From positions 496,001-560,000 of the forward strand of contig NZ_CP089414.1 of the NCBI RefSeq assembly GCF_022394535.1: 64,000 nt of DNA. Direction: 5' to 3'. The notes under the pieces are model-generated. The model was not told where the DNA came from. It ran no database searches and saw nothing but the letters and a program-made list of their open reading frames with translations. Position 1 is the first letter of the stretch, and each line of letters opens with the position of its first letter. Below are positions 1 through 8,469 of this stretch, piece after piece. Source of the stretch: Dyella terrae. GTDB taxonomy: Bacteria > Pseudomonadota > Gammaproteobacteria > Xanthomonadales > Rhodanobacteraceae. A program made the translations under genes and the position numbers.

Positions 1-264
1 TTGTTCTTGGGGCGCTACGAGCTGGCGAATGGCTACCACGAGCTCAACGATGCCGCTGAGCAGCGTCGTCGTTTCGAACGTGACAACGATGTGCGTCGTT
101 CGCGCGGGCAACCCGTCGTGCCGATGGACGAGCGTCTGATCGAGACGCTCGATGCTATGCCCGATTGCGCGGGCGTGGCGCTGGGCATCGAGCGCCTGCT
201 GATGTGCCTGATCGGCACGGATGCCATCGCTGATGTGCTGACGTACCCGTTTTCGGAGGCCTGA
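1..264 (+). CDS. epmA: EF-P--(R)-beta-lysine ligase, C-terminal end (5' truncated)
   Basis: Only the last 87 codons lie in the window; the reading frame is open from base 1, so the TTG there is not a real start. The piece contains the class II aminoacyl-tRNA synthetase C-terminal elements of EpmA (PoxA/GenX): an ELANGYHEL stretch near residue 7 and the motif-3 arginine in GVALGIERLLM near residue 58. EpmA is a truncated LysRS paralogue that attaches (R)-beta-lysine to elongation factor P in the cytoplasm, helping ribosomes through proline stretches. LysRS itself is less likely because the ending is shorter and matches EpmA wording. The next gene follows after 4 bases, so the two are probably co-transcribed. 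Confidence 0.88.
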   Translation: MFLGRYELANGYHELNDAAEQRRRFERDNDVRRSRGQPVVPMDERLIETLDAMPDCAGVALGIERLLMCLIGTDAIADVLTYPFSEA

Positions 265-268
265 GCGG

Positions 269-664
269 ATGGCATCTACCTTGTTGCCCGCGATCCATCA
301 CGTGGCGCTGATCTGCTCGGACTACGCTCGGTCGAAGGCCTTCTACAGCGAGACGCTGGGTTTTCGCATCATCCGCGAGGTTTACCGGGCGGAGCGCGAT
401 TCGTGGAAGCTCGATCTGGAAGTCTCGCCCGGGGTCAGCCTGGAGCTTTTCTCGTTTCCTTCGCCGCCGAGTCGCCCGTCCCGGCCGGAGGCTCAGGGCC
501 TACGCCATCTGGCGTTCGCCGTGCCCGATGTCGATGCGGTGATCGCCACGTTGCAAGCACGGGGCGTTACGTGCGAGCCAGTGCGCGTGGACGAATTCAC
601 CGACCGGCGCTTTACCTTCTTTGCTGATCCGGACGGTTTGCCCATCGAACTATACGAAGCGTGA
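269..664 (+). CDS. yaeR: VOC/glyoxalase-fold protein, YaeR (GloA2) family
   Basis: A 131-residue single vicinal-oxygen-chelate protein closely resembling E. coli YaeR in wording throughout (for example ELFSFP, SRPEAQGLRHLAF and DPDGLPIELYE). Candidate metal ligands for this fold are visible at His11, Glu59, His80 and Glu127. The substrate of YaeR-type proteins is not established; a glyoxalase-I-like or dioxygenase-like cytoplasmic role is inferred from the fold only. The ATG lies 4 bases after the epmA stop, which implies translation from the same mRNA. A strong bidirectional terminator follows 22 bases downstream. Confidence 0.85.
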   Translation: MASTLLPAIHHVALICSDYARSKAFYSETLGFRIIREVYRAERDSWKLDLEVSPGVSLELFSFPSPPSRPSRPEAQGLRHLAFAVPDVDAVIATLQARGVTCEPVRVDEFTDRRFTFFADPDGLPIELYEA

Positions 665-686
665 CGCTTCGCGACCGGGCCTGAAA

Positions 687-728
687 AAGAAGAACCCGGC
701 GGCTCTCACGAGCGGCCGGGTTCTTCTT
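687..728. terminator. Bidirectional rho-independent terminator between yaeR and aqpZ
   Basis: A perfect 14-bp stem (687-700 with 715-728) around a 14-nt loop. The stem is GC-rich at the top (CCCGGC/GCCGGG) and A/T-rich at the base on both sides (AAGAAGAA / TTCTTCTT). Sitting between convergent genes, it can serve both directions. Confidence 0.8.
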
Positions 729-746
729 AGGTGAAGCGGGATGCGC

Positions 747-1481
747 TCAGCTTTCGCGTGAGTCGAGCAGGTGTCGATAGATCAGTCCGCCCACCGCGCC
801 GCCGATCAGCGGAATCACCCAGAACATCCAAAGCTGCTGGATCGCCCAGGTTCCCTGGAACACCGCCACCGCCGTGCTGCGAGCGGGATTCACCGAGGTA
901 TTGGTGATCGGGATGCTGATCAGATGGATAAGCGTCAGGGTGAGGCCGATGGCCAGCGGGGCAAAGCCCGTGGGCGCCAGCTTGTGGGTGGTGCCATTGA
1001 TCACGATGAGGAAGAACGCGGTCAGTACGAACTCCGCAACGATGCACGCTTGCAGCGAATAGCCCGTTTTCACCAGCGAACCGTTTTCCCAGATGGCGCT
1101 GGGCGAATGATCGCCATAGCCGTTGGACGCAAAGCCCGCCACGGCTTCAAAACCCGGCTTGCCACTGGCGATAAGGTAAAGCACGGCGCCGGCCACGAGG
1201 CCGCCAATGACCTGGGCTATCCAGTACGGCACTACATCTTTGAGAGGAAAGCGCCCGCCGGCACACAGGCCAAGGGTTACTGCGGGGTTGAAATGACCAC
1301 CAGAAATGTGGCCCACGGCGTAGGCCATGGTCACGACGGTCAGGCCGAAGGCGAGGGCGACGCCCGCAAAACCAATACCCAGATCAGGATAGGCTGCAGC
1401 GAAGATCGCGCTACCGCAGCCACCGAACACCAACCAGAACGTACCGAAGAACTCCGCTCCCAAACGCTTGCCCATACTCAT
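747..1481 (-). CDS. aqpZ: Aquaporin Z water channel
   Basis: A 244-residue inner-membrane channel of the MIP family that conducts water passively. Both half-helix signatures are intact: HFNPAVT (NPA at residues 65-67) and VNPARS (NPA at 198-200), the second followed by the selectivity-filter Arg201. The narrow-filter aromatic/His pattern and length fit AqpZ rather than the longer glycerol facilitators. The ATG at 1481 is preceded by AAGGAGAT about 7 bases upstream, which fixes the start. The gene is monocistronic and convergent with yaeR. Confidence 0.93.
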   Translation of the reverse strand: MSMGKRLGAEFFGTFWLVFGGCGSAIFAAAYPDLGIGFAGVALAFGLTVVTMAYAVGHISGGHFNPAVTLGLCAGGRFPLKDVVPYWIAQVIGGLVAGAVLYLIASGKPGFEAVAGFASNGYGDHSPSAIWENGSLVKTGYSLQACIVAEFVLTAFFLIVINGTTHKLAPTGFAPLAIGLTLTLIHLISIPITNTSVNPARSTAVAVFQGTWAIQQLWMFWVIPLIGGAVGGLIYRHLLDSRES

Positions 1482-1720
1482 GAGGATCTCCTTGCCAGAT
1501 TTTCAGGGGGTGGCCTGGGCGGCGTCCCTGCGTGACTTTCACGACCATCCCGAGTTGAAACAGGCTGCTAGTGCTGGGCCCAGGTGTCCCTAGGCTGAGC
1601 AAAACTGTTCGGTCGGGTTGCGATCGCGGCGCATGCTAGTGGCTAGGTCGATGCATTTGAATCGGAATTGTCTGGCTATATGCTGCCCCGTCGCACTTAT
1701 CTGCCTTTGCGGGACCACCG

Positions 1721-3043
1721 ATGACGCAAGCCTTGCCGACCACCGCTGCACTGGTATCTCCCGACCGCCGCCTGGGTGCGCGCGACATCCAGACGTTGTT
1801 TCTGGCGTCCCTGGGCGGCGCGTTGGAGTTCTACGACTTCGTGGTCTTCGTGTTCTTCGCGCTGCCACTGAGCCACCTGTTCTTTCCGCCGAACACGGCG
1901 CCCTGGCTGGCGCAGTTGCAGGTCTACGGCATTTTCGCGGCGGGCTACCTCGCCCGCCCGCTCGGCGGCATCGTGATGGCGCATTTCGGTGACAGGCAGG
2001 GACGCAAGCGCATGTTCACGCTCAGCGTGTTCCTGATGGCGCTGCCCACGCTCGCGATCGGCTTGCTGCCGGTGTACGCCAGCGTTGGATTGCTCGCTCC
2101 ATTGCTACTGCTGATCATGCGCGTGGTGCAGGGCGTGGCTATTGGCGGCGAGGTGCCTGGTGCATGGGTATTTGTGGCCGAGCACGCGCCGCGCGGTCGC
2201 GTGGGTTTTGCCTGCGCCTGCCTGACCTCCGGCCTCACGGTCGGCATCCTGATCGGCTCGCTCACCGCAGCATGGATCAATCACCACCTGACGCCAGCGG
2301 AAGTACTGGCCTGGGGCTGGCGTGCACCGTTCCTGTTGGGCGGTGTATTTGGCTTTATCGCCGTGTGGTTGCGTCGCTGGTTGAGCGAAACCCCGGTGTT
2401 TGCCCAGTTGCGCGAGCGCAAGGCGCTTAGCCGCGAGTTGCCTCTACGCAACGTGTTGGCCAGTCATGGCGGCAGCGTGGTGCTTTCGATGGCCGTAACC
2501 TGGATGCTTACCGCCGCGATTCTGGTGCTGATCCTAATGCTGCCGAGCCTTGTGCAGAAATCGTTCGGCATGGCGCCCGATGTGGCTTTTCTCGGCAACA
2601 GCATCGCGGCCTTCAGTCTGGGCGTGGGCTGTATCGCCTTCGGCTGGCTGGTCGATCGCATCGGCGCCGCCTGGGCCTTGTTGCTCGGTTCGGTTGCCCT
2701 AGTGGCCGTGACGTACGGGCTGTTCGGCGATCTGGCCGCGGGCGGCGCGCATTTCCTGCCGCTCTATGCGCTCACAGGCTTCCTGGTCGGTACGGTGGCG
2801 GTGGTGCCGACGATCATGGTGGCCGCGTTTCCCGCACCGATCCGCTATTCCGGCCTTTCCTTTGCGTACAACGTCGCCTACGCCGTGTTTGGGGCGAGCA
2901 CGGCCACCTTGATTGGCTACCTGGCCGAACGGGCTGGGCGCATGGCGCCGGCCCACTATGTCGCCATCACCGCCGTGGTCAGCGTGCTGGCGGCGCTCTG
3001 GTTGCTCGGGAATGGCCGGGGCAGGGGCGAGCTGACAGATTGA
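1721..3043 (+). CDS. MFS transporter, metabolite:H+ symporter (ProP-like) family
   Basis: A 440-residue polytopic inner-membrane carrier with about 12 hydrophobic segments. The N-terminal GGALEFYDFVVF stretch, the RPLGGIVMAHFGDRQGRK loop after helix 2 and the WGWRAPFLLGG and WLSETPVF motifs are typical of the MHS branch (ProP, ShiA, KgtP, CitA). These are proton symporters for organic acids or osmolytes; the exact substrate cannot be read from the sequence. It is transcribed divergently from aqpZ across 239 bp and is convergent with hflD, so it looks like a single-gene unit. Confidence 0.85.
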   Translation: MTQALPTTAALVSPDRRLGARDIQTLFLASLGGALEFYDFVVFVFFALPLSHLFFPPNTAPWLAQLQVYGIFAAGYLARPLGGIVMAHFGDRQGRKRMFTLSVFLMALPTLAIGLLPVYASVGLLAPLLLLIMRVVQGVAIGGEVPGAWVFVAEHAPRGRVGFACACLTSGLTVGILIGSLTAAWINHHLTPAEVLAWGWRAPFLLGGVFGFIAVWLRRWLSETPVFAQLRERKALSRELPLRNVLASHGGSVVLSMAVTWMLTAAILVLILMLPSLVQKSFGMAPDVAFLGNSIAAFSLGVGCIAFGWLVDRIGAAWALLLGSVALVAVTYGLFGDLAAGGAHFLPLYALTGFLVGTVAVVPTIMVAAFPAPIRYSGLSFAYNVAYAVFGASTATLIGYLAERAGRMAPAHYVAITAVVSVLAALWLLGNGRGRGELTD

Positions 3044-3073
3044 GTCAGCAGCGCCCCGTATGACCGGGGACCG

Positions 3074-3697
3074 TCAGGCGTTATTGATGGTCGAGCCGGT
3101 CAGCAGGCCACGGGCCAGCATGCTGCACTGCTTACGGTAGAGCAGCATCTGCCACTGACGCCCGCCCACCTGACGCCACAGCACGGCGGAGCGCACGGCG
3201 GCCAGCAGATTGGTTCGCACCTTTTCCACAACAGCCGGTTGCTGGAGCTGCTGCGGATTGCCCGTAACCATCACGCGGGGCTTCAGTGTGGACAGCGTAT
3301 TGGCGTAGAGCTCGGCCAGGCGTTTGACCACCTGCGGGGAGTCCGGGCCGAAGTGCTCGACCTGTCGTTGTGCGGCAACGACACCCTGTTGCAGGCGGTC
3401 CAGCAGGTCGCTGTGACGGGACAGGCTGCGCTCCAGGCGCATGACGGTGAAGGCCATGCGCGTCACCGCGACATCGCGGTTGCTCTCGTCCAGCAAGGTG
3501 ATCAGTTGGCGCAGGCCGAGTCGCACGGCGGATACGTCGCCGTAAACGCCCACCACGGATGGCGCGTCGATGCGGAACACGCTGGCCATGCTCGCCGCCA
3601 TGGCGATGTCATCGCAGCGGCCGTCATTGGCCAACTGCTGGGCAAGCGTCGTGGCCTGAAACAGGCCGGCCAGCGCCAGTACGCGTTCTTCGTTCAT
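3074..3697 (-). CDS. hflD: High-frequency-lysogenization protein HflD homologue
   Basis: A 207-residue helical protein starting MNEERVLALAG at the ATG at 3697, ten bases after the mnmA stop. A longer frame running back into mnmA was rejected because this start gives the usual family length and leaves mnmA intact. HflD of E. coli is a peripheral inner-membrane protein that binds phage lambda CII. Its housekeeping role is unclear, but its gene is almost always next to mnmA, as here. The FQATTLAQQLA and LYRKQCSMLARGLLTG segments fit the family. It probably shares the nudJ-mnmA transcript. Confidence 0.85.
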   Translation of the reverse strand: MNEERVLALAGLFQATTLAQQLANDGRCDDIAMAASMASVFRIDAPSVVGVYGDVSAVRLGLRQLITLLDESNRDVAVTRMAFTVMRLERSLSRHSDLLDRLQQGVVAAQRQVEHFGPDSPQVVKRLAELYANTLSTLKPRVMVTGNPQQLQQPAVVEKVRTNLLAAVRSAVLWRQVGGRQWQMLLYRKQCSMLARGLLTGSTINNA

Positions 3698-3707
3698 GGC
3701 AAAAGCG

Positions 3708-4847
3708 TCAAACACCGGATAAGGACTCACACGTGGTGGGGAGGGAGGCGGCATCATTCCAGCCGCCGAAGGGAGCGTCGGTGCGGTCGATCACGGCGCC
3801 ACCCAGACAGGCCTCGCCGTCGTAGAAAACCACCGATTGACCAGGGGTGACGGCACGCTGTGGTTCGTCGAACACCACCTCCAGGCCGTCGTCCAGCAGG
3901 AACACTTCGCAGGCTTGGTCGGGCTGGCGATAGCGGGTCTTGGCCGTGCAGCGGAAGTGCTGCGCGGGCGGCTGGCCAGCCACCCAGCTGGGCGGCTCGG
4001 CATGCAGGCGGCGCGAGTACAGCCAATCGTTTTCGCCGCCCTGTGCCACGTATAGCACGTTGCGGGGGACGTCCTTGCCAACCACATACCAGGCCTCCCC
4101 ACTGGCGCCGTGGCGGCCGCCGATACCCAGGCCATTGCGCTGGCCTAGCGTGTAATACATCACGCCCTGGTGCTCGCCCACGGTTTCGCCACCAGGCGTG
4201 CGCATGGGGCCTGGCTGGGCCGGGATGTACTGGGACAGGAAGCCGCGAAAATCGCGCTCGCCAATGAAGCAGATACCGGTGGAATCCTTCTTGGCATGCG
4301 TCGGCAGCGCGGCATCCAGGGCCATCTGGCGCACCTGTGGCTTTTCGATCTCGCCGACCGGGAACAGCGTGGCCGCTAGCTGCTGCTGACCAAGGGCGTG
4401 CAGGAAATAGGTCTGATCCTTGGATGCGTCGACCGCCCGCAGCAAGCGATATTGCCCCTCGTGGAAGTCGACGCGGGCGTAGTGGCCGGTAGCGATCTTG
4501 TCGGCGCCCAGCAAGCGCGCCTCGTCCAGGAAGGTCTTGAACTTGATCTCGCGATTGCACAGCACGTCTGGATTTGGCGTGCGGCCTGCGCGGTATTCCG
4601 CAAGGAAGTGCTCGAATACGCCGTCCCAGTACTCGGCGGCGAAATTGCGCGCATGGAAGGGAATACCCAGTCGTCCGCACACGGCCACGGCGTCCTTGCG
4701 GTCGATGTCGGTGGTGCAGGGGCCGTCACGGTCGTCTTCTTCCCAGTTCTGCATGAACAGGCCTTCCACCGCGTACCCCGCCTGTTGCAGCAGCAACGCC
4801 GCGACCGAAGAGTCCACGCCACCGGAAATACCCAGCATCACCTTCAC
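3708..4847 (-). CDS. mnmA: tRNA-specific 2-thiouridylase MnmA
   Basis: A 379-residue cytoplasmic enzyme that thiolates U34 of tRNA-Lys, -Glu and -Gln, using ATP and sulfur relayed by the Tus proteins. The PP-loop ATPase motif SGGVDSS is at residues 8-14. The two catalytic cysteines are Cys97 (NPDVLCN) and Cys193 (GICFIGE), matching E. coli Cys102 and Cys199. Length is normal. The start ATG overlaps the upstream nudJ stop by 4 bases (ATGA), indicating translational coupling, and hflD follows 10 bases after the stop. Confidence 0.95.
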   Translation of the reverse strand: MKVMLGISGGVDSSVAALLLQQAGYAVEGLFMQNWEEDDRDGPCTTDIDRKDAVAVCGRLGIPFHARNFAAEYWDGVFEHFLAEYRAGRTPNPDVLCNREIKFKTFLDEARLLGADKIATGHYARVDFHEGQYRLLRAVDASKDQTYFLHALGQQQLAATLFPVGEIEKPQVRQMALDAALPTHAKKDSTGICFIGERDFRGFLSQYIPAQPGPMRTPGGETVGEHQGVMYYTLGQRNGLGIGGRHGASGEAWYVVGKDVPRNVLYVAQGGENDWLYSRRLHAEPPSWVAGQPPAQHFRCTAKTRYRQPDQACEVFLLDDGLEVVFDEPQRAVTPGQSVVFYDGEACLGGAVIDRTDAPFGGWNDAASLPTTCESLSGV

Positions 4848-5344
4848 GGGTAACGGTCCTCAGCAAGCAGGCTCTGCAGCAGGTCCAGTGGATAGCGCTG
4901 ACCAGCCAGCCAGGCATCGATGCTCATCAGCACCAGCGGACTGCGCAATTGGTCACCTAGTGCCACTATTTCGTCGCGAGTGAGCCACAGGGCACGGCGA
5001 ATGCCGTCATCCAGACGCCGCGCCGGATCGTGGCTGATCGCACGGGCAGCGAAACTGAAGCGGATGACGCCGTCGCCGTGCTCGGTGCTGCGCCACTGGT
5101 GCACGCCGAGCAGGTGATCCAGTGCCACCGTCCAGCCGGTTTCCTCCAGCGTTTCTCGCACGGCCGCAGTGGCCAGACTCTCGTAGTCATCCAGGTGGCC
5201 GGCCGGCTGGTTATAGGCAACGCGGCCGTTCACCTCCTCTTCGACCATGAGGAAGCGGTCACCATCGACAACCACGCAGGCCACGGTCACATGTGGGCAC
5301 CAGACTTGCAGGGGAATAGGGGCGGGATCGGCCATTGAGGACAT
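4844..5344 (-). CDS. nudJ: Nudix hydrolase, NudJ-type phosphatase
   Basis: A 166-residue Nudix protein. The full Nudix box is present: Gly49, Glu55, then Arg63-Glu64, Glu67-Glu68 and Gly70 (RETLEETGW). The leading PHVTVACVV and [10 protein letters not shown] wording matches E. coli NudJ (YmfB), which hydrolyses thiamine pyrophosphate, HMP-pyrophosphate and nucleoside di-/triphosphates. It heads the nudJ-mnmA-hflD operon, with a 4-base overlap to mnmA, an arrangement also seen in enterobacteria. Two ATGs (5344 and 5335) are both possible starts. Confidence 0.88.
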   Translation of the reverse strand: MSSMADPAPIPLQVWCPHVTVACVVVDGDRFLMVEEEVNGRVAYNQPAGHLDDYESLATAAVRETLEETGWTVALDHLLGVHQWRSTEHGDGVIRFSFAARAISHDPARRLDDGIRRALWLTRDEIVALGDQLRSPLVLMSIDAWLAGQRYPLDLLQSLLAEDRYP

Positions 5345-5433
5345 ATGGCGGCGAATGCGGCACTGGAAAAGCCGTCATTGTGCCATTACCTGAAGGCGAT
5401 CTGCCTTTGACGATGCCCGCAGGGCCTGGGCGG

Positions 5434-5439
5434 TATACT
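5434..5439 (+). promoter_or_regulatory. Candidate -10 element for clpS
   Basis: TATACT lies 27 bases before the clpS ATG. The best -35-like hexamer upstream (TTGACG, 5407-5412) is 21 bp away, longer than the usual 17, so only the -10 is proposed. An AAGGA ribosome-binding site follows at about 5446. Confidence 0.3.
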
Positions 5440-5466
5440 TCCCCCAAGGAAATTTAACGTAGAACC

Positions 5467-5793
5467 ATGGCTCACGAACCCGAACACGAACAAGGTAATG
5501 GTCACGGTCTGGCGCTTGAAACCTCCCGCCCGGAGGTGGCTCGGCCGCCACTCTTTCAAGTGGTGCTGTTGAACGACGATTTCACGCCGATGGATTTCGT
5601 GGTCGACGTGCTGCGGAGCTTCTTCAGCCTGGATCAGGAACGGGCGGTGCAGGTCATGCTGCACGTCCATACACGCGGAAAGGGAGTCTGCGGGGTGTTT
5701 ACCCGGGAGGTTGCTGAAACCAAGGTGACCCAAGTGAACGAATATTCACGTGCCCATCAACACCCTTTGTTGTGCACTATGGAAAAGCTCTAA
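5467..5793 (+). CDS. clpS: ATP-dependent Clp protease adaptor ClpS
   Basis: A 108-residue N-degron adaptor that delivers substrates with bulky hydrophobic N-termini to ClpA. The binding-pocket region is recognisable in [15 protein letters not shown], followed by the HxxG-type segment [11 protein letters not shown] and a FTREVAETK strand. The flexible N-terminal tail (about 25 residues, rich in Glu/His) needed to engage ClpA is present. It lies 61 bp upstream of clpA on the same strand, the standard arrangement. Confidence 0.95.
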   Translation: MAHEPEHEQGNGHGLALETSRPEVARPPLFQVVLLNDDFTPMDFVVDVLRSFFSLDQERAVQVMLHVHTRGKGVCGVFTREVAETKVTQVNEYSRAHQHPLLCTMEKL

Positions 5794-5854
5794 ACGACCC
5801 CATTTTGGTGCCATCGCGGCATTGCCGCCGTGCCACATAGCGGAGTAGGTCCGG

Positions 5855-8122
5855 ATGTTCAGCAAGGATCTCGAAGTCACCATCGGCCAGTGCTACAAGC
5901 AGGCCCGCGAGCAGCGTCATGAATTCATGACGGTGGAACACCTGCTGCTCGCACTTACCGAAAATCAGTCGGCCTTGGGCGCTCTGCGTGCCTGCGGCGT
6001 CGACCTGCCGCGCCTCACGCGCGAGCTGGAAAAGATCATTGCCGAAACCGTACCGGTACTGCCGCACGGGGACGAACGTGATACCCAGCCCACGCTGGGC
6101 TTCCAGCGCGTGCTGCAGCGCGCGGTGTACCACGTGCAGTCCTCGGGTCGTAAGGAAGTCACCGGCGCCAACGTGCTGGTGGCGATCTTCGGCGAGAAGG
6201 ATTCCCATGCGGTCTATTTCCTGCACCAGCAGGAAATCACGCGCCTCGACGTGGTTAACTACATTTCGCATGGCATCGCCAAGATCGGCGACGAGCCGTC
6301 GCAGAGCATGCCCGGCTCCGAGCGCGAATCGGAAGACGGCGAGCCCAAGGGCAATCCGCTCAGCGAATACGCCAGCAACCTCAACGAACTGGCGCTGGAA
6401 GGCAAGATCGATCCGCTGATCGGCCGCCAGGACGAAATTGAACGCACCATCCAGGTGCTTTGCCGTCGCCGCAAGAACAACCCGCTCTACGTGGGTGAGG
6501 CGGGCGTGGGCAAGACGGCGCTGGCCGAAGGCCTCGCCAAGCGCATCGTGGATGGCGACGTGCCGGAAGTGCTGGAAAACGCCACCATCTGGTCGCTCGA
6601 CCTGGGTGCGCTGGTGGCTGGCACCAAATATCGCGGCGATTTCGAGAAGCGCCTGAAGGCGGTCATCGGCCAGCTCAAGAAGCAGCCGGGCGCCGTCCTG
6701 TTCATCGACGAGATCCACACGATCATCGGTGCGGGTTCTGCGTCGGGCGGCACCATGGACGCAAGCAACCTGATCAAGCCTATGCTGGCCTCGGGCGAGT
6801 TGCGCTGCATCGGTTCCACCACGTTCCAGGAATTCCGCGGCATCTTCGAGAAGGACCGCGCGCTGGCCCGTCGCTTCCAGAAAATCGACGTGGTCGAGCC
6901 GACCGTGGCCGATAGCCTTGAGATCCTCAAAGGGCTGCGTTCGCGCTTCGAGGAGCACCACAACGTTACCTATACCAGTGAGGCCCTGAAGGCCGCGGTG
7001 GATCTGTCGGTGAAGCACATCCCCGACCGCCTGCTGCCCGACAAGGCCATCGACGTGATCGACGAGGCCGGCGCCCGCCAGCGCCTGCTGCCGGCCGACC
7101 AGCGCACGGGCAAGGTGGACGTACCCGAGGTCGAGTACATCGTCGCCAAGATGGCGCGCATCCCCGCCAAGCAGGTGTCGGCGTCGGATCGCGACGTGCT
7201 GAAGAACCTGGAGCGCAATCTCAAGATGGTGGTGTTCGGCCAGGATGCAGCCATCGAAGCGCTTGCCGCCTCCATCAAGATGGCGCGTTCGGGCCTTGCC
7301 GATCCATCCAAGCCGATCGGTTGCTTCCTGCTCGCCGGCCCCACCGGTGTGGGCAAGACGGAAGTCACCAAGCAGTTGGCCATGCAGTTGGGCATCGAGA
7401 TGATCCGCTTCGACATGTCCGAGTACATGGAAGCGCATTCGGTCTCGCGTCTGGTCGGCGCACCTCCGGGTTACGTCGGCTTCGATCAGGGTGGCCTGCT
7501 TACGGAAGCGGTCACCAAGCATCCGCACGCGGTGCTGCTGTTGGACGAAATCGAGAAGGCACATCCGGATGTATTCAACATCCTGCTGCAGGTGATGGAT
7601 CGCGGCGTGCTCACCGACACCAACGGCCGCGAAGCCAACTTCAAGAACGTGGTGGTGGTGATGACCACCAACGCGGGTGCTCAGCAGGCCTCGCGTCGCG
7701 GCATCGGCTTCGTCAAGCAGAACCACTCCATGGATGCCATGGAAGTGATCCGCCGCAGCTTCACGCCGGAATTCCGCAACCGCCTGGACGCGATCATCCA
7801 GTTCAATGCACTGGATTTCGATCACATCCTGCGCGTGGTGGACAAGTTCCTGATCGAACTGGAAGCCCAGCTCACCGAGAAACACGTGAGCCTGGATGTC
7901 GATGCCGATGCCCGCCGCTGGCTGGCCGAGCATGGTTTCGACCCGCAGATGGGCGCACGTCCCATGGCACGCGTGATCCAGGAAAAGGTGAAGCGTCCGC
8001 TGGCCGACGAGCTGTTGTTCGGCAAGTTGGCCGACGGTGGCAAGGTGCGCCTGAGCGTAAACGAGGGCGAGCTGACCGTAACCACGGAAGCGGCGGAAAA
8101 GTTGCCCGCCACGGTTAGCTGA
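5855..8122 (+). CDS. clpA: ATP-dependent Clp protease ATP-binding subunit ClpA
   Basis: A 755-residue HSP100 unfoldase that feeds substrates to ClpP. An N-terminal double Clp-N repeat covers about residues 1-150. AAA domain 1 has a Walker A GEAGVGKT near residue 214 and a FIDEIH Walker B. AAA domain 2 has Walker A GPTGVGKT near residue 494 and LLDEIEKAH. An IGF loop (RRGIGFVKQ, near residue 615) is the expected ClpP-docking motif. The absence of a long coiled-coil middle domain separates it from ClpB. It ends 28 bp before a strong terminator. Confidence 0.97.
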   Translation: MFSKDLEVTIGQCYKQAREQRHEFMTVEHLLLALTENQSALGALRACGVDLPRLTRELEKIIAETVPVLPHGDERDTQPTLGFQRVLQRAVYHVQSSGRKEVTGANVLVAIFGEKDSHAVYFLHQQEITRLDVVNYISHGIAKIGDEPSQSMPGSERESEDGEPKGNPLSEYASNLNELALEGKIDPLIGRQDEIERTIQVLCRRRKNNPLYVGEAGVGKTALAEGLAKRIVDGDVPEVLENATIWSLDLGALVAGTKYRGDFEKRLKAVIGQLKKQPGAVLFIDEIHTIIGAGSASGGTMDASNLIKPMLASGELRCIGSTTFQEFRGIFEKDRALARRFQKIDVVEPTVADSLEILKGLRSRFEEHHNVTYTSEALKAAVDLSVKHIPDRLLPDKAIDVIDEAGARQRLLPADQRTGKVDVPEVEYIVAKMARIPAKQVSASDRDVLKNLERNLKMVVFGQDAAIEALAASIKMARSGLADPSKPIGCFLLAGPTGVGKTEVTKQLAMQLGIEMIRFDMSEYMEAHSVSRLVGAPPGYVGFDQGGLLTEAVTKHPHAVLLLDEIEKAHPDVFNILLQVMDRGVLTDTNGREANFKNVVVVMTTNAGAQQASRRGIGFVKQNHSMDAMEVIRRSFTPEFRNRLDAIIQFNALDFDHILRVVDKFLIELEAQLTEKHVSLDVDADARRWLAEHGFDPQMGARPMARVIQEKVKRPLADELLFGKLADGGKVRLSVNEGELTVTTEAAEKLPATVS

Positions 8123-8150
8123 CCGCCGCGACACTTCTCGCAATAGCCAA

Positions 8151-8180
8151 AAAAAAGGGCGCCCAAGGGCGCCCTTTTTT
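8151..8180 (+). terminator. Rho-independent terminator of clpS-clpA
   Basis: Two adjacent GGGCGCCC blocks (8157-8164 and 8167-8174), preceded by A6 and followed by T6, fold into a GC stem with a U tract. It lies 28 bases after the clpA stop. Confidence 0.85.
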
Positions 8181-8201
8181 GTTGTCCATCGTTCGCCTGC
8201 G

Positions 8202-8360
8202 GCCTGCGTTGAAAGCCACTCACTTCTCTCTGGTGAAGTAAATGAGAGTTTTCGAGTAAGTAACAAAAACTATGTTTTCGGCTTGCGTTGAAAGCCACTC
8301 ACTTCTCTCTGGTGAAGTAAATGAGAGTTTTTCGATTAAACAAAAAAGCCTGTGTTTACG
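8202..8360. repeat. 79-bp tandem repeat (two units) in the adhesin upstream region
   Basis: Unit 1 is 8202-8280 and unit 2 is 8281-8360. The first 50 or so bases of each unit are identical apart from one substitution (8204 C versus 8283 T), while the last 26 bases have diverged. Each conserved half includes ACTTC and GAAGT half-sites around an 8-base spacer, giving an imperfect hairpin. The stretch 8123-8469 holds no gene, only the clpA terminator, this repeat and a hairpin at 8343. Confidence 0.85.
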
Positions 8361-8367
8361 GCTTTTT
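8343..8367 (+). terminator. Hairpin with A/T flanks, possible terminator
   Basis: AAAAAGCC (8343-8350) pairs with GGCTTTTT (8360-8367) across a 9-base loop. The stem is only 3 GC pairs plus A/T, so termination strength is uncertain. It lies about 100 bases before the adhesin start and could be read through, or act on upstream transcription. Confidence 0.4.
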
Positions 8368-8469
8368 GAGATGTCTCTGATGTTGATTCATCCGACGAAT
8401 ACCTAATCTTCCGGGCCATGAAAGCGGGGGCTTTTCCTCGCTCTATGTCATCTCTGCCTGGGTATTTAT

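Noticed and set aside
5777..8266. An 829-codon minus-strand frame over clpA
   Set aside because: It is antisense of the canonical clpA gene, with His/Arg/Leu-rich composition typical of shadow frames and no recognisable domain.
8202..8360. The two-unit repeat as a CRISPR array
   Set aside because: Only two copies, a repeat longer than 50 bp, a divergent copy in place of a unique spacer, and no cas genes.
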